A DNA stretch of 64,000 bases from Streptococcus australis (GCF_901543175.1 NZ_LR594040.1:1426001-1490000), one strand, 5' to 3'. Positions 9,984-19,316 are shown, counted from the first letter of the stretch. The notes: generated from the letters alone by a model not told the origin. Numbers and translations are program-made.

Positions 9984-10739
9984 TCAATCTTCTGTCAGCA
10001 TTTTTTTATTTTTTGTTCGTGATGCATGATTGATGATCCAAGCACAACTTGGACTTAGCTCCTCCTTCTGCCAAGTTTGAAGAATCCTTTCAAACTTATC
10101 AGGGTCTTCCTTGTACAAATCATTTAGATTATTGGCTACACTTTTTTGAATGGACTTGTCTCTATCATCCTTTAGATTGGTCAAAATAGTGATAAAATCC
10201 TCAAAATAATCTAATACCACGGTTTGTCTTTTGGCCCAAGGCAGACGGATACGCATACATTCGCTGGCAAGTCTACGAACACGCAAATTTTCATCCTGAC
10301 TCCATTCTAACAGCAAAGCCATTGTATCCTTAGGATAGCGAGCCAGTAAGGGCCTCATGCAAAATTCTCCAGTAAATCGCTTGGTGAGTTCCTTACTAAA
10401 GGCAGCACTCAATTCAAATTCTTGGTCCCCGTATAGCTCTACATATTTACCGATTGGCCAAAGCCAATATCCTTCCGAAAACATGCCTAAACCACCTTCT
10501 AACTCAGGACCTAAAATTTTCTCAAAAACCTTGAGAGAGTCCTGATAAGATAGGGGAAGGCAGTCTTTGATACTTTGAGCCAAGAGTTCTTGCCGCTGAC
10601 TAAACTCCAACTCTTCCAAGTCTTTTTCCAGCAACAAGCTAAATTTTTGTCCATCAAAGGCATCGGACGCTTCTTGCAACCGTCGACTCAAATCCCTAGC
10701 ATAAGCCAAATCATAATAATCCTTTACTTTTTTCGCCAT
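9984..10739 (-). CDS. DNA alkylation repair family (HEAT-repeat) protein
   Basis: A 251-residue helical protein resembling the AlkD/AlkC-like DNA alkylation repair family built from HEAT repeats. Supporting segments are MRPLLARYP, LLEWSQDENLRVRRLASECMRIRLPW and the basic IQKSVANNLNDLYKEDPD stretch, which is typical of the C-terminal half. The open frame starts 70 codons upstream in hydrophobic, unrelated sequence; ATG 10739 follows AAGGGA and gives the soluble family start. Alkylation repair activity is inferred from the fold, and some family members have no proven glycosylase role. Confidence 0.75.
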   Translation of the reverse strand: MAKKVKDYYDLAYARDLSRRLQEASDAFDGQKFSLLLEKDLEELEFSQRQELLAQSIKDCLPLSYQDSLKVFEKILGPELEGGLGMFSEGYWLWPIGKYVELYGDQEFELSAAFSKELTKRFTGEFCMRPLLARYPKDTMALLLEWSQDENLRVRRLASECMRIRLPWAKRQTVVLDYFEDFITILTNLKDDRDKSIQKSVANNLNDLYKEDPDKFERILQTWQKEELSPSCAWIINHASRTKNKKMLTED

Positions 10740-10840
10740 TTTCAAATCCCTTAATCTTCTGTTTACGGGACTTATTATATCATACAGATAGCCTGTCAAC
10801 AAAATCATTTTTACATCTCCAACTATTTTAACAAGAAAGT

Positions 10841-10867
10841 AAAAAGGACTAGAAGCAAATCTAGTCC
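10841..10867 (-). terminator. Terminator of the small membrane-protein operon
   Basis: A perfect eight-base stem GGACTAGA/TCTAGTCC with a six-base loop is followed on the minus strand by TTTTT, just after the stop of the 96-residue membrane protein. Confidence 0.85.
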
Positions 10868-10882
10868 AACAATTTTTAATGT

Positions 10883-11173
10883 TTAATTCCCCAAAAATAC
10901 TGGTAATAAGCCAAAGTACAAAAAGAGATTGATCCAGAAGGCCATGCAAAATAGCACTCCAAAAAGGAAGAGACTCATCTTTTTAGTCAGTACTGAGAAA
11001 AAGATTGCCAATACACCAAAAACGACAAAGAGTTTTTTCATGATGAAAAAATAAACTGAAACTCCTCCTATTTGAAATCCCCAAGGAAGAAAAAATACTA
11101 GCAACCAGAGTAAGCAAATCGCAAGAATATAGGTTTTGTAGTATTGATGAATGAACTGCTTTATTTTGAACAT
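10883..11173 (-). CDS. Small integral membrane protein, unknown function
   Basis: A 96-residue, very hydrophobic protein with three predicted membrane segments (about residues 14-30, 37-62 and 66-92) and a basic N-terminus containing MFKIKQF. AGGAGG sits before ATG 11173. It lies 18 bases after another small membrane protein and shares its promoter and terminator, so the two probably act together. I recognise no family. Confidence 0.65.
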   Translation of the reverse strand: MFKIKQFIHQYYKTYILAICLLWLLVFFLPWGFQIGGVSVYFFIMKKLFVVFGVLAIFFSVLTKKMSLFLFGVLFCMAFWINLFLYFGLLPVFLGN

Positions 11174-11191
11174 CGGAACCTCCTCTAAACT

Positions 11192-11527
11192 TTAGCTATT
11201 GATGGATGTCCTCGTTTTGTTCTCTTGTTTCAGCTTGAACATTCTCTTTAAACAGGCATATATTTTCCAGTCATTCACAAGAGACAAAAAAACTAAAAGG
11301 AACCATATCCCCCACCTTGTTAAATCCATCGGATTTTTCAAGACAAAATTGAAAATCAAGAATGAAAAAACTGTAAAAGCGATACTGAACAAAGCCCACA
11401 GAGGGAGGTAAATCCAGTAAAAGTAATAGAAAAACGTGAAATATTTACTATCTTTGTCCGCTTTCTCAATCCAATGAAAAAAATAAAAGTAGGGTGACAA
11501 AAGCAATAATATAAAAAATTTCTCCAT
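11192..11527 (-). CDS. Small integral membrane protein, unknown function
   Basis: A 111-residue protein with three hydrophobic stretches (about residues 3-18, 32-62 and 70-85), many aromatic residues and a basic C-terminal tail after LKRMFKLKQ. ATG 11527 follows GAGGT; the in-frame GTG one codon earlier is less likely. It is the first gene of a two-gene unit with the 96-residue membrane protein. No family recognised. Confidence 0.65.
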   Translation of the reverse strand: MEKFFILLLLSPYFYFFHWIEKADKDSKYFTFFYYFYWIYLPLWALFSIAFTVFSFLIFNFVLKNPMDLTRWGIWFLLVFLSLVNDWKIYACLKRMFKLKQENKTRTSINS

Positions 11528-11570
11528 CACACACCTCTTTTTGATAACGTTTCTTTGATTTCATTCTATC

Positions 11571-11601
11571 AAAAAGATCTGGAAATGTCTTCCCAGATCT
11601 T
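11571..11601 (-). terminator. Terminator after der
   Basis: On the minus strand, AAGATCTGG pairs with CCAGATCTT and is followed by TTTT, immediately downstream of the der stop. It ends the nrdR-dnaB-dnaI-nitroreductase-der operon. Confidence 0.85.
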
Positions 11602-11607
11602 GCTTGT

Positions 11608-12918
11608 TTATTTCCTCTTTCTTGCAATCAAATGAATCGGGGTTCCTTCAAAGACAAAGGCCTTGCGGATTTGATTTTCCAAGAAACGCAGGTAAGAGAA
11701 ATGCATGAGTTCTTCTTCGTTAACAAAGATGACAAAGGTTGGTGGCTTGGTTGCCACTTGGGTTGCGTAGAAAATCTTGAGGCGTTTTCCTTTGTCTGTC
11801 GGTGTTGGATTGATAGCAATGGCATCCATGATGACATCGTTCAAGACAGCTGATGGAATACGTGTGTTTTGACTTTCACTGATTTGCTTGATCATCTCAG
11901 GTAGTTTGTGGAGACGTTGCTTGGTCAAAGCTGAAACAAAGACAATCGGTGCGTAAGGCAGGTATTGGAACTGCTCACGGATATCTTCTTCCCATTTCTT
12001 CATGGTGTGGTTGTCTTTCTCAAGGGTATCCCACTTATTGACCACGATGATCATCCCTTTACCTGCTTCGTGGGCGAAACCTGCGATACGCTTGTCGTAC
12101 TCACGAATACCTTCTTCTGCATTGAGGACCATCAAGACTACGTCTGAACGGTCAATGGCACGCATAGCACGCATGACAGAGTATTTCTCCGTATTTTCGT
12201 AGACTTTACCAGACTTACGCATACCAGCCGTATCAATCATGGTAAACTCTTGTCCATCCGCATCTGTAAAATGGGTATCAATGGCATCACGCGTTGTTCC
12301 AGCTACTGGACTGGCAATCACGCGATCTTCTCCCAAAATAGCGTTGATCAAGCTTGATTTCCCAACGTTTGGACGGCCAATTAAGCTGAATTTAATGACA
12401 TCTGGATTTTCTTCTTCGACTTCATGTGGTAGATTTTCCACGATGGCATCCAGAACATCCCCTGTCCCGATTCCATGGACAGATGAGATGGGTAGCGGTT
12501 CACCCAAGCCTAGCGCATAGAAATCAAAGATATCATTTCGCATCTCAGGATTGTCAACCTTGTTAACTGCTAGGATAACAGGCTTATGGGTTTTATAGAG
12601 TTTGCGAGCTACGTACTCGTCCGCATCTGTAATCCCTTCTTTACCAGAAACGACAAAGACGATGACATCTGCTTCTTCCATGGCAATTTCTGCCTGGTGT
12701 TTGATTTGCTCCATGAAGGGAGCATCGACGTCGTCAATCCCTCCAGTATCAATCATACTGAAAGAACGGTTGAGCCACTCACCCGTTGCATAGATACGGT
12801 CACGTGTCACACCCTCGACATCTTCTACGATTGAGATTCGCTCACCAGCGATTCGGTTAAATAGGGTTGATTTCCCAACATTGGGACGTCCTACAATGGC
12901 AACAGTTGGTAAGGCCAT
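11608..12918 (-). CDS. der: Ribosome biogenesis GTPase Der (EngA)
   Basis: A 436-residue tandem-GTPase essential for 50S ribosomal subunit maturation. The first G domain has GRPNVGKST at residue 9, DTGGI near 57 and NKVD near 119. The second has GRPNVGKSS near 181, DTAGM near 228 and NKWD near 293. A C-terminal KH-like domain binds rRNA (around [17 protein letters not shown]). Length is standard. It closes the replication operon, 13 bases after the nitroreductase gene. Confidence 0.98.
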   Translation of the reverse strand: MALPTVAIVGRPNVGKSTLFNRIAGERISIVEDVEGVTRDRIYATGEWLNRSFSMIDTGGIDDVDAPFMEQIKHQAEIAMEEADVIVFVVSGKEGITDADEYVARKLYKTHKPVILAVNKVDNPEMRNDIFDFYALGLGEPLPISSVHGIGTGDVLDAIVENLPHEVEEENPDVIKFSLIGRPNVGKSSLINAILGEDRVIASPVAGTTRDAIDTHFTDADGQEFTMIDTAGMRKSGKVYENTEKYSVMRAMRAIDRSDVVLMVLNAEEGIREYDKRIAGFAHEAGKGMIIVVNKWDTLEKDNHTMKKWEEDIREQFQYLPYAPIVFVSALTKQRLHKLPEMIKQISESQNTRIPSAVLNDVIMDAIAINPTPTDKGKRLKIFYATQVATKPPTFVIFVNEEELMHFSYLRFLENQIRKAFVFEGTPIHLIARKRK

Positions 12919-12931
12919 GTTTTCTCACTTT

Positions 12932-13645
12932 CTAAAATAACTTTTTCTGTTCTAGATTCTTCCGAGTTGAACTAGGTTCGGCTTGACCAAACTGCTCTGC
13001 CAAACGCTGACTCCAAGAGGTCGTCGCACGCGCACCAGCATAGTCTGCCTGTACTTGGTCATAGTCCAAAATCGCTTCAACTGGCTGTTCTTGGTATTCT
13101 TCCTCAAATACCACTTGGCTCAAAGGCAGTCTTGGTTTGACATCGTGTTGTTGATTTGGCACGCCAAGGGCAATCCCAAAAACAGGGTAGGTATAGTCAG
13201 GCAAGTTAAAAAGCTCTGCAACTTCTTCTGACTTATAACGGACCAGACCGATGATAACACCTCCATATCCCAGACTCTCTGCTGCAAGCAAGGTGTTTTG
13301 ACCAGCAAGCGCAGCATCCACAGACGTGATAAGGAGACCTTCTACCCCTTGAGGTTGGAAATTATCCGTATGAAGACTTGCTCCCTTTTCAGCTCGGTTC
13401 AAGTCACCGACAAAGAGCAAAAAGGCAGCTGACTGGCGAATGGCTTCCTGAGGAACCAATTCATATAAGGCATCTTTCTTCTCTTGGCTGCGTACAAGAA
13501 TCACAGAATAAGATTGGAAATTTTTCCAAGAAGATGCCATTTGTCCAGCAGTCAAAATCTCGTCCAAGTCTGCTTGAGGAATCTCTTGCTCCTTAAAGCG
13601 ACGAACTGAAGTATGAGCTTTCATCAGTTTAATGGTTCCTGTCAT
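12932..13645 (-). CDS. NADPH-dependent FMN nitroreductase family protein
   Basis: A 237-residue nitroreductase-fold flavoenzyme. The N-terminal TSVRRFKEQEI is the FMN phosphate-binding segment, ASSWKNFQSYS near residue 37 the second flavin-contacting loop, and AAESLGYGGVIIGLVR near 120 the conserved C-terminal helix. The size and C-terminal extension fit the NfsA/Frp-like (NfrA1) group, which reduces flavins, quinones or nitro compounds with NADPH. Its ATG overlaps the dnaI stop, so it is co-translated within the operon. The physiological substrate is unknown. Confidence 0.85.
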   Translation of the reverse strand: MTGTIKLMKAHTSVRRFKEQEIPQADLDEILTAGQMASSWKNFQSYSVILVRSQEKKDALYELVPQEAIRQSAAFLLFVGDLNRAEKGASLHTDNFQPQGVEGLLITSVDAALAGQNTLLAAESLGYGGVIIGLVRYKSEEVAELFNLPDYTYPVFGIALGVPNQQHDVKPRLPLSQVVFEEEYQEQPVEAILDYDQVQADYAGARATTSWSQRLAEQFGQAEPSSTRKNLEQKKLF

Positions 13646-14538
13646 CGGCGATTTTCTCCTTCTAGTCTCGTTTCCTCAGCCAAATAACGGATTCGTTCCA
13701 TAACCCGTCTAGCTTCCCAAGTCTCATCATTTCCATTCTTTCCTTTGGCAAAATGTTTTTCCAAATCTTGGAAATTAAAGTTGGAAGTAAAGAAGGTCGG
13801 CAAATCTTCCTGCATGCGATACTGGAGAATAACTTGGAGAATCTCATCACGCACCCAAGGGGTCGACTGCTCTGCACCAATATCATCCAAGATTAGAACC
13901 TCTGATAGCTTGATGTCATCCACCAAGGTCTTCACAGATCCTTCACCGATGGCATTTTTCACATCAATGACAAAACTTGGATAGTGGAGAATGGTTGTTG
14001 AAGCGCCACGTTTTTCAGATAAGTCATGGGCAAGGGCCGCCATCATGAAACTCTTACCGACACCAAAATCCCCGTAAAGATAGAGGCCTTTTCGGATGCT
14101 TGGGTAAAGGTCAACAAAGGAATAGAGTCTCTCAAAAATCGGCAAGCGTCCTAGATCATCCAGGTCAATCTGAGCCAACTTCGCTTTCTTGAGACTTGCT
14201 GGTAGATTGATCAACTTAAGGCGATTCTTAATTGCAACCTCTTTTTCAGCCGCGATTAGCTCTGGTGTTTCTTCATAAGACACATCCGCATATCCGTGAT
14301 TCATTACCAAGATAGGCTTGTAGCCACGAGCTATATAGTCAGCATCCCCACGAAGAAACTTATCCCGTTCTGTGATATATTGGTTGAACTTGGAGATGCT
14401 ACGATTTAACTCCTCTTGGCTGAGGGATTCTTTCTGGATAAAAGTCGCTACATCGGGGTCCTTCATAATCTGCTGGACCAAGTCTTGATACTGAAAACGA
14501 CTTGTCTGACGTTTGATTACATCACCAACACTTTCCAT
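13642..14538 (-). CDS. dnaI: Primosomal helicase loader DnaI
   Basis: A 298-residue AAA+ loader that places the replicative helicase DnaC on DNA. The N-terminal helical domain (residues 1-90) binds helicase. The ATPase domain shows GDFGVGKSFMM near residue 156, LILDDIGAEQ (Walker B) near 215 and FTSNFNF (sensor 1) near 250. Gene order dnaB-dnaI is the classical Firmicute arrangement, and the start codon directly follows the dnaB stop. Confidence 0.96.
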   Translation of the reverse strand: MESVGDVIKRQTSRFQYQDLVQQIMKDPDVATFIQKESLSQEELNRSISKFNQYITERDKFLRGDADYIARGYKPILVMNHGYADVSYEETPELIAAEKEVAIKNRLKLINLPASLKKAKLAQIDLDDLGRLPIFERLYSFVDLYPSIRKGLYLYGDFGVGKSFMMAALAHDLSEKRGASTTILHYPSFVIDVKNAIGEGSVKTLVDDIKLSEVLILDDIGAEQSTPWVRDEILQVILQYRMQEDLPTFFTSNFNFQDLEKHFAKGKNGNDETWEARRVMERIRYLAEETRLEGENRR

Positions 14539-15702
14539 CTAGTCTCCTCCTTCTTCTAATCGGGCTAACATTTCTTGTTTTTTACGTTCTAGTTCCAGAC
14601 GAGTTTCCTCACTGGTTTGATTTTTATATTCTGGATTGCTCCACTTGGGAACATTGGTCTTAGTCGAGCTAGTTTTCGATTTTTGGTCTTCCTGACCTTT
14701 TTGCTGACGCTCTCGAATCCGAAGCACGGCTTCCTCTGCTGTCCGAATCTTACGATAGGCATAGTCGTTGGCAACTTTCATGGCATATTTTTCATTGACA
14801 TTGGCCGAATCAACCTTGTTAAAGGTTAAAAGTAAGACGATATTGATGACTTCGTCCAACAAACCTAAAGATGCCATCTGGTGAAGGAGTTCTCTTTCAC
14901 TTTGGGTGATGTTTCCCTTACGCGTTTGCTTGATTTCCGCTAAAAAGTGCAGGGGAGTTTTATTTTTGGCTTCCCTGATAATGGTCATTTCTTTGGAGCT
15001 AAAGTCCGAAGACACCTGCTTTTGTGCTATCTTTTCACGCATGCGTTTGACTGAGATGACCTGAGCCACCGCTGTCGCCTTGGCTAATTGATAGGTTTCA
15101 AACCAAGTCCATTTTTTTTCATTTGCAATGGCAAACAATTCCAAAACATCTGCCTGCTCATTTTCAAAACGCAAACCATCTCGAGCCATCAGGCGCTGAA
15201 AATGTTCCAAGTCAAAATCATTTTTCATCTTGATTTTAGACTCAATTGGAGTCACTTCTTCGGTCAGGGTTGGAAAGACTTGGCTCAAAGAAACAGAGAG
15301 AGCTTCTCCCTCACTTGGAGCCTGCTTCATAGCAGAAACAGCCGTATCCCCAATCTTTTTCTCCAATAGTCTGCTATAGACTGAATGACTTAGAAAATCC
15401 TGACTGGAAAGGGGAGAATGAAGCTGCAATTCATAGACTTCCCCCTTCTGATAAAGGGTCAACAAATCCACAGCAGATAAGATTTTAAAAGACTGGAGGA
15501 GCGTATTCATCCCGAAGTTCAAATGATTAAGAATGTTGGCAAAAAGGTGTTCTTTTTGCCCACCATCCCAAAAGGTAATGGCATATAGATAGAGGCTTAG
15601 CGCCTCCTGACCGATAATCGGGAGGTAGCACTGCACCAGAGAAGAGGTATCTTGCGACACCCGATTATTCTTTAGAAAAGAAAAACGGTCATTTGGCTTC
15701 AT
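14539..15702 (-). CDS. dnaB: Replication initiation and membrane attachment protein DnaB
   Basis: A 387-residue Firmicute DnaB (not the helicase), which acts with DnaD and DnaI in helicase loading at oriC and at restart sites. It begins MKPNDRFSFLKNN, has the winged-helix first domain to about residue 110 and a DnaB/DnaD C-terminal domain around FAIANEKKWTWFETYQLA. The charged, Gln/Lys-rich C-terminal tail is typical. Start and stop directly abut dnaI and nrdR. Confidence 0.93.
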   Translation of the reverse strand: MKPNDRFSFLKNNRVSQDTSSLVQCYLPIIGQEALSLYLYAITFWDGGQKEHLFANILNHLNFGMNTLLQSFKILSAVDLLTLYQKGEVYELQLHSPLSSQDFLSHSVYSRLLEKKIGDTAVSAMKQAPSEGEALSVSLSQVFPTLTEEVTPIESKIKMKNDFDLEHFQRLMARDGLRFENEQADVLELFAIANEKKWTWFETYQLAKATAVAQVISVKRMREKIAQKQVSSDFSSKEMTIIREAKNKTPLHFLAEIKQTRKGNITQSERELLHQMASLGLLDEVINIVLLLTFNKVDSANVNEKYAMKVANDYAYRKIRTAEEAVLRIRERQQKGQEDQKSKTSSTKTNVPKWSNPEYKNQTSEETRLELERKKQEMLARLEEGGD

Positions 15703-16176
15703 TTACTTTTCCTTTTTCTTTTTAGAGGACTGGGTGATCTGCTGGAGCAGACTCTCCAACTCACTCACATCCTTAAAGCTACGATAAACACTGGCAAAAC
15801 GAACATAGGTAATCTCATCCAGCTCCGCCAATTCTTCCATGACTAAAGACCCAATATATTCACTTTGGATCTCATTCTCACTGCGACTACGGAGTTTTTG
15901 CTCAATACGATTGACCACCATGTTGATTTCATCACTTGACACAGGACGCTTCTGGGCTGAGCGGATAATCCCATTAAAGATTTTATCTCTTGAAAATTGT
16001 TCTCGCGTACCGTCTTTTTTGACGACAACCAGCGTTCTTTCTTCTACTCGTTCATAGGTTGTAAAACGATGCTGACACTCATCGCATTCACGTCTTCGAC
16101 GGATGGTATTTCCTTCTTCGGCTTGTCGACTATCAACAACACTAGACTTGGTAGCCCCACATTTTGGACAACGCAT
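15703..16176 (-). CDS. nrdR: Transcriptional repressor NrdR
   Basis: A 157-residue NrdR, the zinc- and ATP/dATP-binding repressor of ribonucleotide reductase genes. The N-terminal zinc ribbon has MRCPKCG and [15 protein letters not shown], followed by an ATP-cone ([15 protein letters not shown] near residue 50). ATG 16176 follows GGAGGG; the frame extends 27 codons upstream but the zinc ribbon fixes the start. It is first in nrdR-dnaB-dnaI-nitroreductase-der. An extended -10 (TGGTATAAT) lies about 30 bases upstream. Confidence 0.96.
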   Translation of the reverse strand: MRCPKCGATKSSVVDSRQAEEGNTIRRRRECDECQHRFTTYERVEERTLVVVKKDGTREQFSRDKIFNGIIRSAQKRPVSSDEINMVVNRIEQKLRSRSENEIQSEYIGSLVMEELAELDEITYVRFASVYRSFKDVSELESLLQQITQSSKKKKEK

Positions 16177-16250
16177 GCATTTCCCTCCTTGTCGTTTTCT
16201 TTTCATTATACCATTTTTTAAGCAATTCCCAAAACAATTCTTATTTTTAC

Positions 16251-16279
16251 TTGACAAGTTTTTTGTTTTATTGTATTAT
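16251..16279 (+). promoter_or_regulatory. Sigma-A promoter of the GntR-ABC operon
   Basis: TTGACA at 16251-16256 and TATTAT at 16274-16279 are separated by 17 bases. The -10 lies at the edge of a palindromic operator. Confidence 0.85.
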
Positions 16280-16296
16280 TTAATTAGAACAATAAA
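16267..16296 (+). promoter_or_regulatory. Palindromic operator candidate for the GntR/YtrA regulator
   Basis: An exact eight-base inverted repeat TTTATTGT (16267-16274) and ACAATAAA (16289-16296) spaced by 14 bases. The left arm shares a base with the -10 and the right arm covers the likely start of transcription. This position suits autorepression by the regulator encoded next. Confidence 0.65.
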
Positions 16297-16316
16297 GAAA
16301 AAGAAAGGAGACTATG

Positions 16317-16682
16317 ATGTCCTGGTCATTTGATAATACAAAACCCATTTATTTGCAGATTATGGAAAAAATCAAATTACAGATTGTTTCCCATGAACTA
16401 GAACCCAACCAACAGCTCCCAACCGTAAGGGAACTAGCGAGCGAGGCTGGGGTCAATCCCAACACAATTCAGCGTGCCTTGTCTGATCTTGAGCGCGAGG
16501 GCTTCGTTTATAGCAAGCGAACAACTGGTCGTTTTGTCACTGAGGACTTAGATCTCATCGTTCAGTCCCGCAAACAGCTTTCTGAGGAGCAACTGAAAAA
16601 CTTTGTAACGGGCATGCTTCAATTTGGCTATCAAAAAGAAGAACTGCCAGGTGTGGTTAGCGAATACATCAAAGGAGTGTAA
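16317..16682 (+). CDS. GntR family (YtrA subfamily) transcriptional regulator
   Basis: A 121-residue regulator with an N-terminal winged helix-turn-helix (KPIYLQIMEKIK, then LPTVRELASEAGVNPNTIQRAL) and only a short C-terminal helical region, which defines the YtrA subfamily. These usually control the ABC exporter encoded beside them and often respond to envelope stress or cell-wall antibiotics. Two adjacent ATGs exist; the second (16317) has better spacing to AAGGAG. It is followed four bases later by the ABC ATPase. A palindrome at its promoter suggests autoregulation. Confidence 0.9.
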   Translation: MSWSFDNTKPIYLQIMEKIKLQIVSHELEPNQQLPTVRELASEAGVNPNTIQRALSDLEREGFVYSKRTTGRFVTEDLDLIVQSRKQLSEEQLKNFVTGMLQFGYQKEELPGVVSEYIKGV

Positions 16683-16686
16683 AATT

Positions 16687-17382
16687 ATGACATTACTAGC
16701 ATTTGAAAATGTATCCAAATCCTATGGGGCTACAGCAGCCCTTAACAATGTTTCCCTTGAGATTCCCGCTGGAAAAATCGTCGGGCTTCTCGGCCCAAAC
16801 GGATCTGGAAAAACAACCTTGATCAAGCTGATCAACGGACTTCTCCAACCAGACCAAGGTCGTGTCCTCATTAACAACATGGACCCAAGTCCTGCTACCA
16901 AGGCCATTGTCTCTTATCTACCAGACACGACTTATCTGAATGAACAGATGAAAATCAAAGAAGCACTGACCTACTTTAAAACTTTCTACCAAGATTTCAA
17001 TCTTGAGCGGGCTCAGCACCTTTTAGCAGATCTTGGCATTGATGAAAACAGTCGCCTCAAGAAATTGTCAAAAGGAAACAAGGAAAAGGTTCAATTAATC
17101 CTGGTTATGAGCCGTGAAGCTCGTCTCTACGTGCTCGACGAACCAATTGGTGGTGTGGACCCGGCTGCCCGTGACTATATCTTGAACACCATCATCAACA
17201 ACTACTCACCAACTTCAACTGTTTTGATTTCTACCCACTTGATTTCAGATATCGAGCCAATCCTGGATGAAATCATCTTCCTCAATAACGGAAAAGTCGT
17301 CCGCCAAGGAAATGTAGATGATATTCGTTACGAGTCAGGTGAGTCGATTGACCAGCTCTTCCGCCAGGAGTTCAAGGCTTAG
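16687..17382 (+). CDS. ABC transporter ATP-binding protein
   Basis: A 231-residue ABC ATPase of the exporter type linked to YtrA regulators. Walker A is GPNGSGKTT near residue 38, the signature is the degenerate LSKGNKEKV near 130 instead of LSGGQ, and Walker B is LYVLDEPIGGVDP near 150, with the H-loop in STHLISD. ATG 16687 follows GGAG; an upstream in-frame ATG lies inside the regulator gene. It pairs with the next gene's membrane protein. Substrate unknown. Confidence 0.92.
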   Translation: MTLLAFENVSKSYGATAALNNVSLEIPAGKIVGLLGPNGSGKTTLIKLINGLLQPDQGRVLINNMDPSPATKAIVSYLPDTTYLNEQMKIKEALTYFKTFYQDFNLERAQHLLADLGIDENSRLKKLSKGNKEKVQLILVMSREARLYVLDEPIGGVDPAARDYILNTIINNYSPTSTVLISTHLISDIEPILDEIIFLNNGKVVRQGNVDDIRYESGESIDQLFRQEFKA

Positions 17383-17397
17383 ACAAAGGAGATTATT

Positions 17398-18132
17398 ATG
17401 TTTTGGAATTTAGTTCGTTATGAATTTAAAAATGTTAACAAATGGTATCTAGCTCTCTACGGTGCTGTGCTTGCAATTTCGGTTTTGATTGGTGCATCCA
17501 TTTCTGGTATTAGTCAGACCTACACCAGCTATGGCAATAATCCCTACTATCTGTTAGGCTTTCTGATCTTAGTTTTTGGTGGGCTCAGCGTTACTCTTTG
17601 GATTGCAACAATCTTTTTAATCATTCGACGCTTCAAGGGCAGTGTCTACGATCGTCAGGGCTATCTGACATTGACTCTGCCCGTCTCTGAACACCAGATC
17701 ATCACCGCTAAATTACTAGGTGCTCTCATTTGGTCAATCATAAGCTATATTGTATTTATCTTGAGTATCATTATTATCTTCTCACTCACCCCTGTAGTGA
17801 AAGATTTGCCTCTCCTCTATCGATTTATCTCTCCTTATCTCGGTTACGGTTGGCTGTATACCCTATCTCTTCTGGTGGGTTCAATTACCTGGATTTTATC
17901 CATTTACCTTTGCATCTCAATTGGTCAACTATTTAACGAGTATCGTACCGCTATGGGAATTTTAGCCTATATCGTGCTTAACATCGTGATTGGTTATATT
18001 TCTATCTTCTTCCGAGTTGATGACAACTTCAATTTACTAATAACAGTTGATATTATTAAAGACGCTATTCTAGCGACTATCTATTACCTCGGAACCTACT
18101 ATATCTTGAAAAATAAGGTTAACTTGCAATAA
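17398..18132 (+). CDS. ABC transporter membrane subunit
   Basis: A 244-residue polytopic protein with about six membrane segments (around residues 18-40, 55-80, 103-130, 150-185, 195-212 and 220-238). It starts 15 bases after the ATPase with AGGAG and ends at a hairpin terminator, so it is the permease of the GntR-regulated transporter. No substrate-binding protein is present, which fits an exporter or an envelope-stress detoxification module. Confidence 0.85.
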   Translation: MFWNLVRYEFKNVNKWYLALYGAVLAISVLIGASISGISQTYTSYGNNPYYLLGFLILVFGGLSVTLWIATIFLIIRRFKGSVYDRQGYLTLTLPVSEHQIITAKLLGALIWSIISYIVFILSIIIIFSLTPVVKDLPLLYRFISPYLGYGWLYTLSLLVGSITWILSIYLCISIGQLFNEYRTAMGILAYIVLNIVIGYISIFFRVDDNFNLLITVDIIKDAILATIYYLGTYYILKNKVNLQ

Positions 18133-18138
18133 AAAACG

Positions 18139-18163
18139 CCCAGCTTACAAAAGCTGGGTTTTG
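18139..18163. terminator. Bidirectional terminator between the ABC operon and lrgAB
   Basis: CCCAGCTT and AAGCTGGG form a perfect eight-base stem with an ACAA loop. T-rich tracts flank it on both strands, and it lies between the convergent permease and lrgB genes. Confidence 0.85.
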
Positions 18164-18165
18164 CT

Positions 18166-18861
18166 TTAACTCAATATCAAACTGGCTATAATGGGACTAA
18201 CAAAAACATAGAGAATACCAGTGACACCGATAGCCAAGCCACCCATGGCGCCTGCTACAGAGCCGTATCGAAAAGCCGTACCCGTTCCGACAGCATGACC
18301 TGTCCCTCCAAGGGAAAGACCTACAGCCACTGGATCGTCAATCTTCAACCACTTCAAAAGTGTTGGTCCGATAACACTAGTCAAGATCCCTGTCGCCACT
18401 ACGACGACCAAGGTTACTGTCGTCAAGCCTTGCAATTTTTCTGTGATTCCCACTGCCATGGCGGTTGTCACTGACTTGGGAAAGAGAGAAATGGCTAGGA
18501 AAAAGTCCATGCCAAAGATTTTCGCCACTATGGCAGTGAAGCTAGTGTTGACAACTACTGCTAGCAGACTACCAAAGAGAATACTCCGAGCATGGTGCTT
18601 CATCAAATGAAAACTCTTGTAAAGCGGAATCCCTAGAGCCACGGTCGATGGGACAATCAAGTTATTCAGATAAACCCCACCTTGGTAGTAATCTTGGTAA
18701 GAAATACCCGTCGCCTTAAGAAGGATGATAATGAAAATTGCCGACAAAAGCAAAGGCGTTGTCAATGGATGGGGGAAACGCCTATAAATCAACATTCCTA
18801 CTAGATAAGCTAGGATAGATAATGCAATCCCAAACAGAGGATTGGATACAAATTCACTCAT
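18166..18861 (-). CDS. lrgB: LrgB/CidB family membrane protein
   Basis: A 231-residue polytopic protein of the LrgB/CidB (YohK) family with the signature segments FPKSVTTAMA near residue 125 and GGTGHAVGTG near 185. Works with LrgA in a holin/antiholin-like system that affects autolysis; in several bacteria LrgAB has been linked to pyruvate uptake. The start overlaps the lrgA stop by four bases (ATGA), showing coupled translation. Confidence 0.9.
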   Translation of the reverse strand: MSEFVSNPLFGIALSILAYLVGMLIYRRFPHPLTTPLLLSAIFIIILLKATGISYQDYYQGGVYLNNLIVPSTVALGIPLYKSFHLMKHHARSILFGSLLAVVVNTSFTAIVAKIFGMDFFLAISLFPKSVTTAMAVGITEKLQGLTTVTLVVVVATGILTSVIGPTLLKWLKIDDPVAVGLSLGGTGHAVGTGTAFRYGSVAGAMGGLAIGVTGILYVFVSPIIASLILS

Positions 18862-19232
18862 TTGGCTTCTCCTTTCTCATAATCTCCCTCAAATCGTCTC
18901 TTGATGAACTGAACCACTAGGGCGATGAGGATAATATTGATGACAGCCGCAAAAAAGACAATTAAGACGATGGGCAAGAGATAGGGGGCAATCACGTCAA
19001 ACTTTTCCATGATACCCACTGCTGGCGGCAAAAAGAGAATGGTCATATTGGCCAGCAAGAAATTCCCCACCATATTGACATGTCTGGTCCTCAGCCACTT
19101 GAACTGCAGGGCTAGAAAGAGAATAATCAAACCGATAATACTGCCTGGGATAGGCAGATGAAAGAAACTGGAGATTCCCTCACCGATTAGAGAAATCACA
19201 AAGAGAATCATTAATTGAACATATAACTTCAT
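18858..19232 (-). CDS. lrgA: LrgA/CidA family holin-like membrane protein
   Basis: A 124-residue protein with four membrane segments and the family signatures LPIPGSIIGLIILF near residue 26 and FLPPAVGIM near 70, ending in a basic-acidic cytoplasmic tail. ATG 19232 follows AAGGAG; ten more codons are open upstream. It forms an operon with lrgB. A promoter TTGAAA-16-TAAACT lies at 19266-19293 on the minus strand, back to back with the marR promoter, so the neighbouring MarR protein could regulate both. Confidence 0.9.
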   Translation of the reverse strand: MKLYVQLMILFVISLIGEGISSFFHLPIPGSIIGLIILFLALQFKWLRTRHVNMVGNFLLANMTILFLPPAVGIMEKFDVIAPYLLPIVLIVFFAAVINIILIALVVQFIKRRFEGDYEKGEAK

Positions 19233-19316
19233 CTCAAACTCCTTGAAATAGAATTCTTGCATACCAGTTTACTCTTTTTTCAGGAAATTTCAAGGAAATA
19301 CCGAAATTTTTCTTTC

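Noticed and set aside
9984..10949. Longer start of the DNA alkylation repair-like protein
   Set aside because: The extra 70 residues overlap a terminator and the end of the membrane-protein gene; ATG 10739 has a ribosome site.
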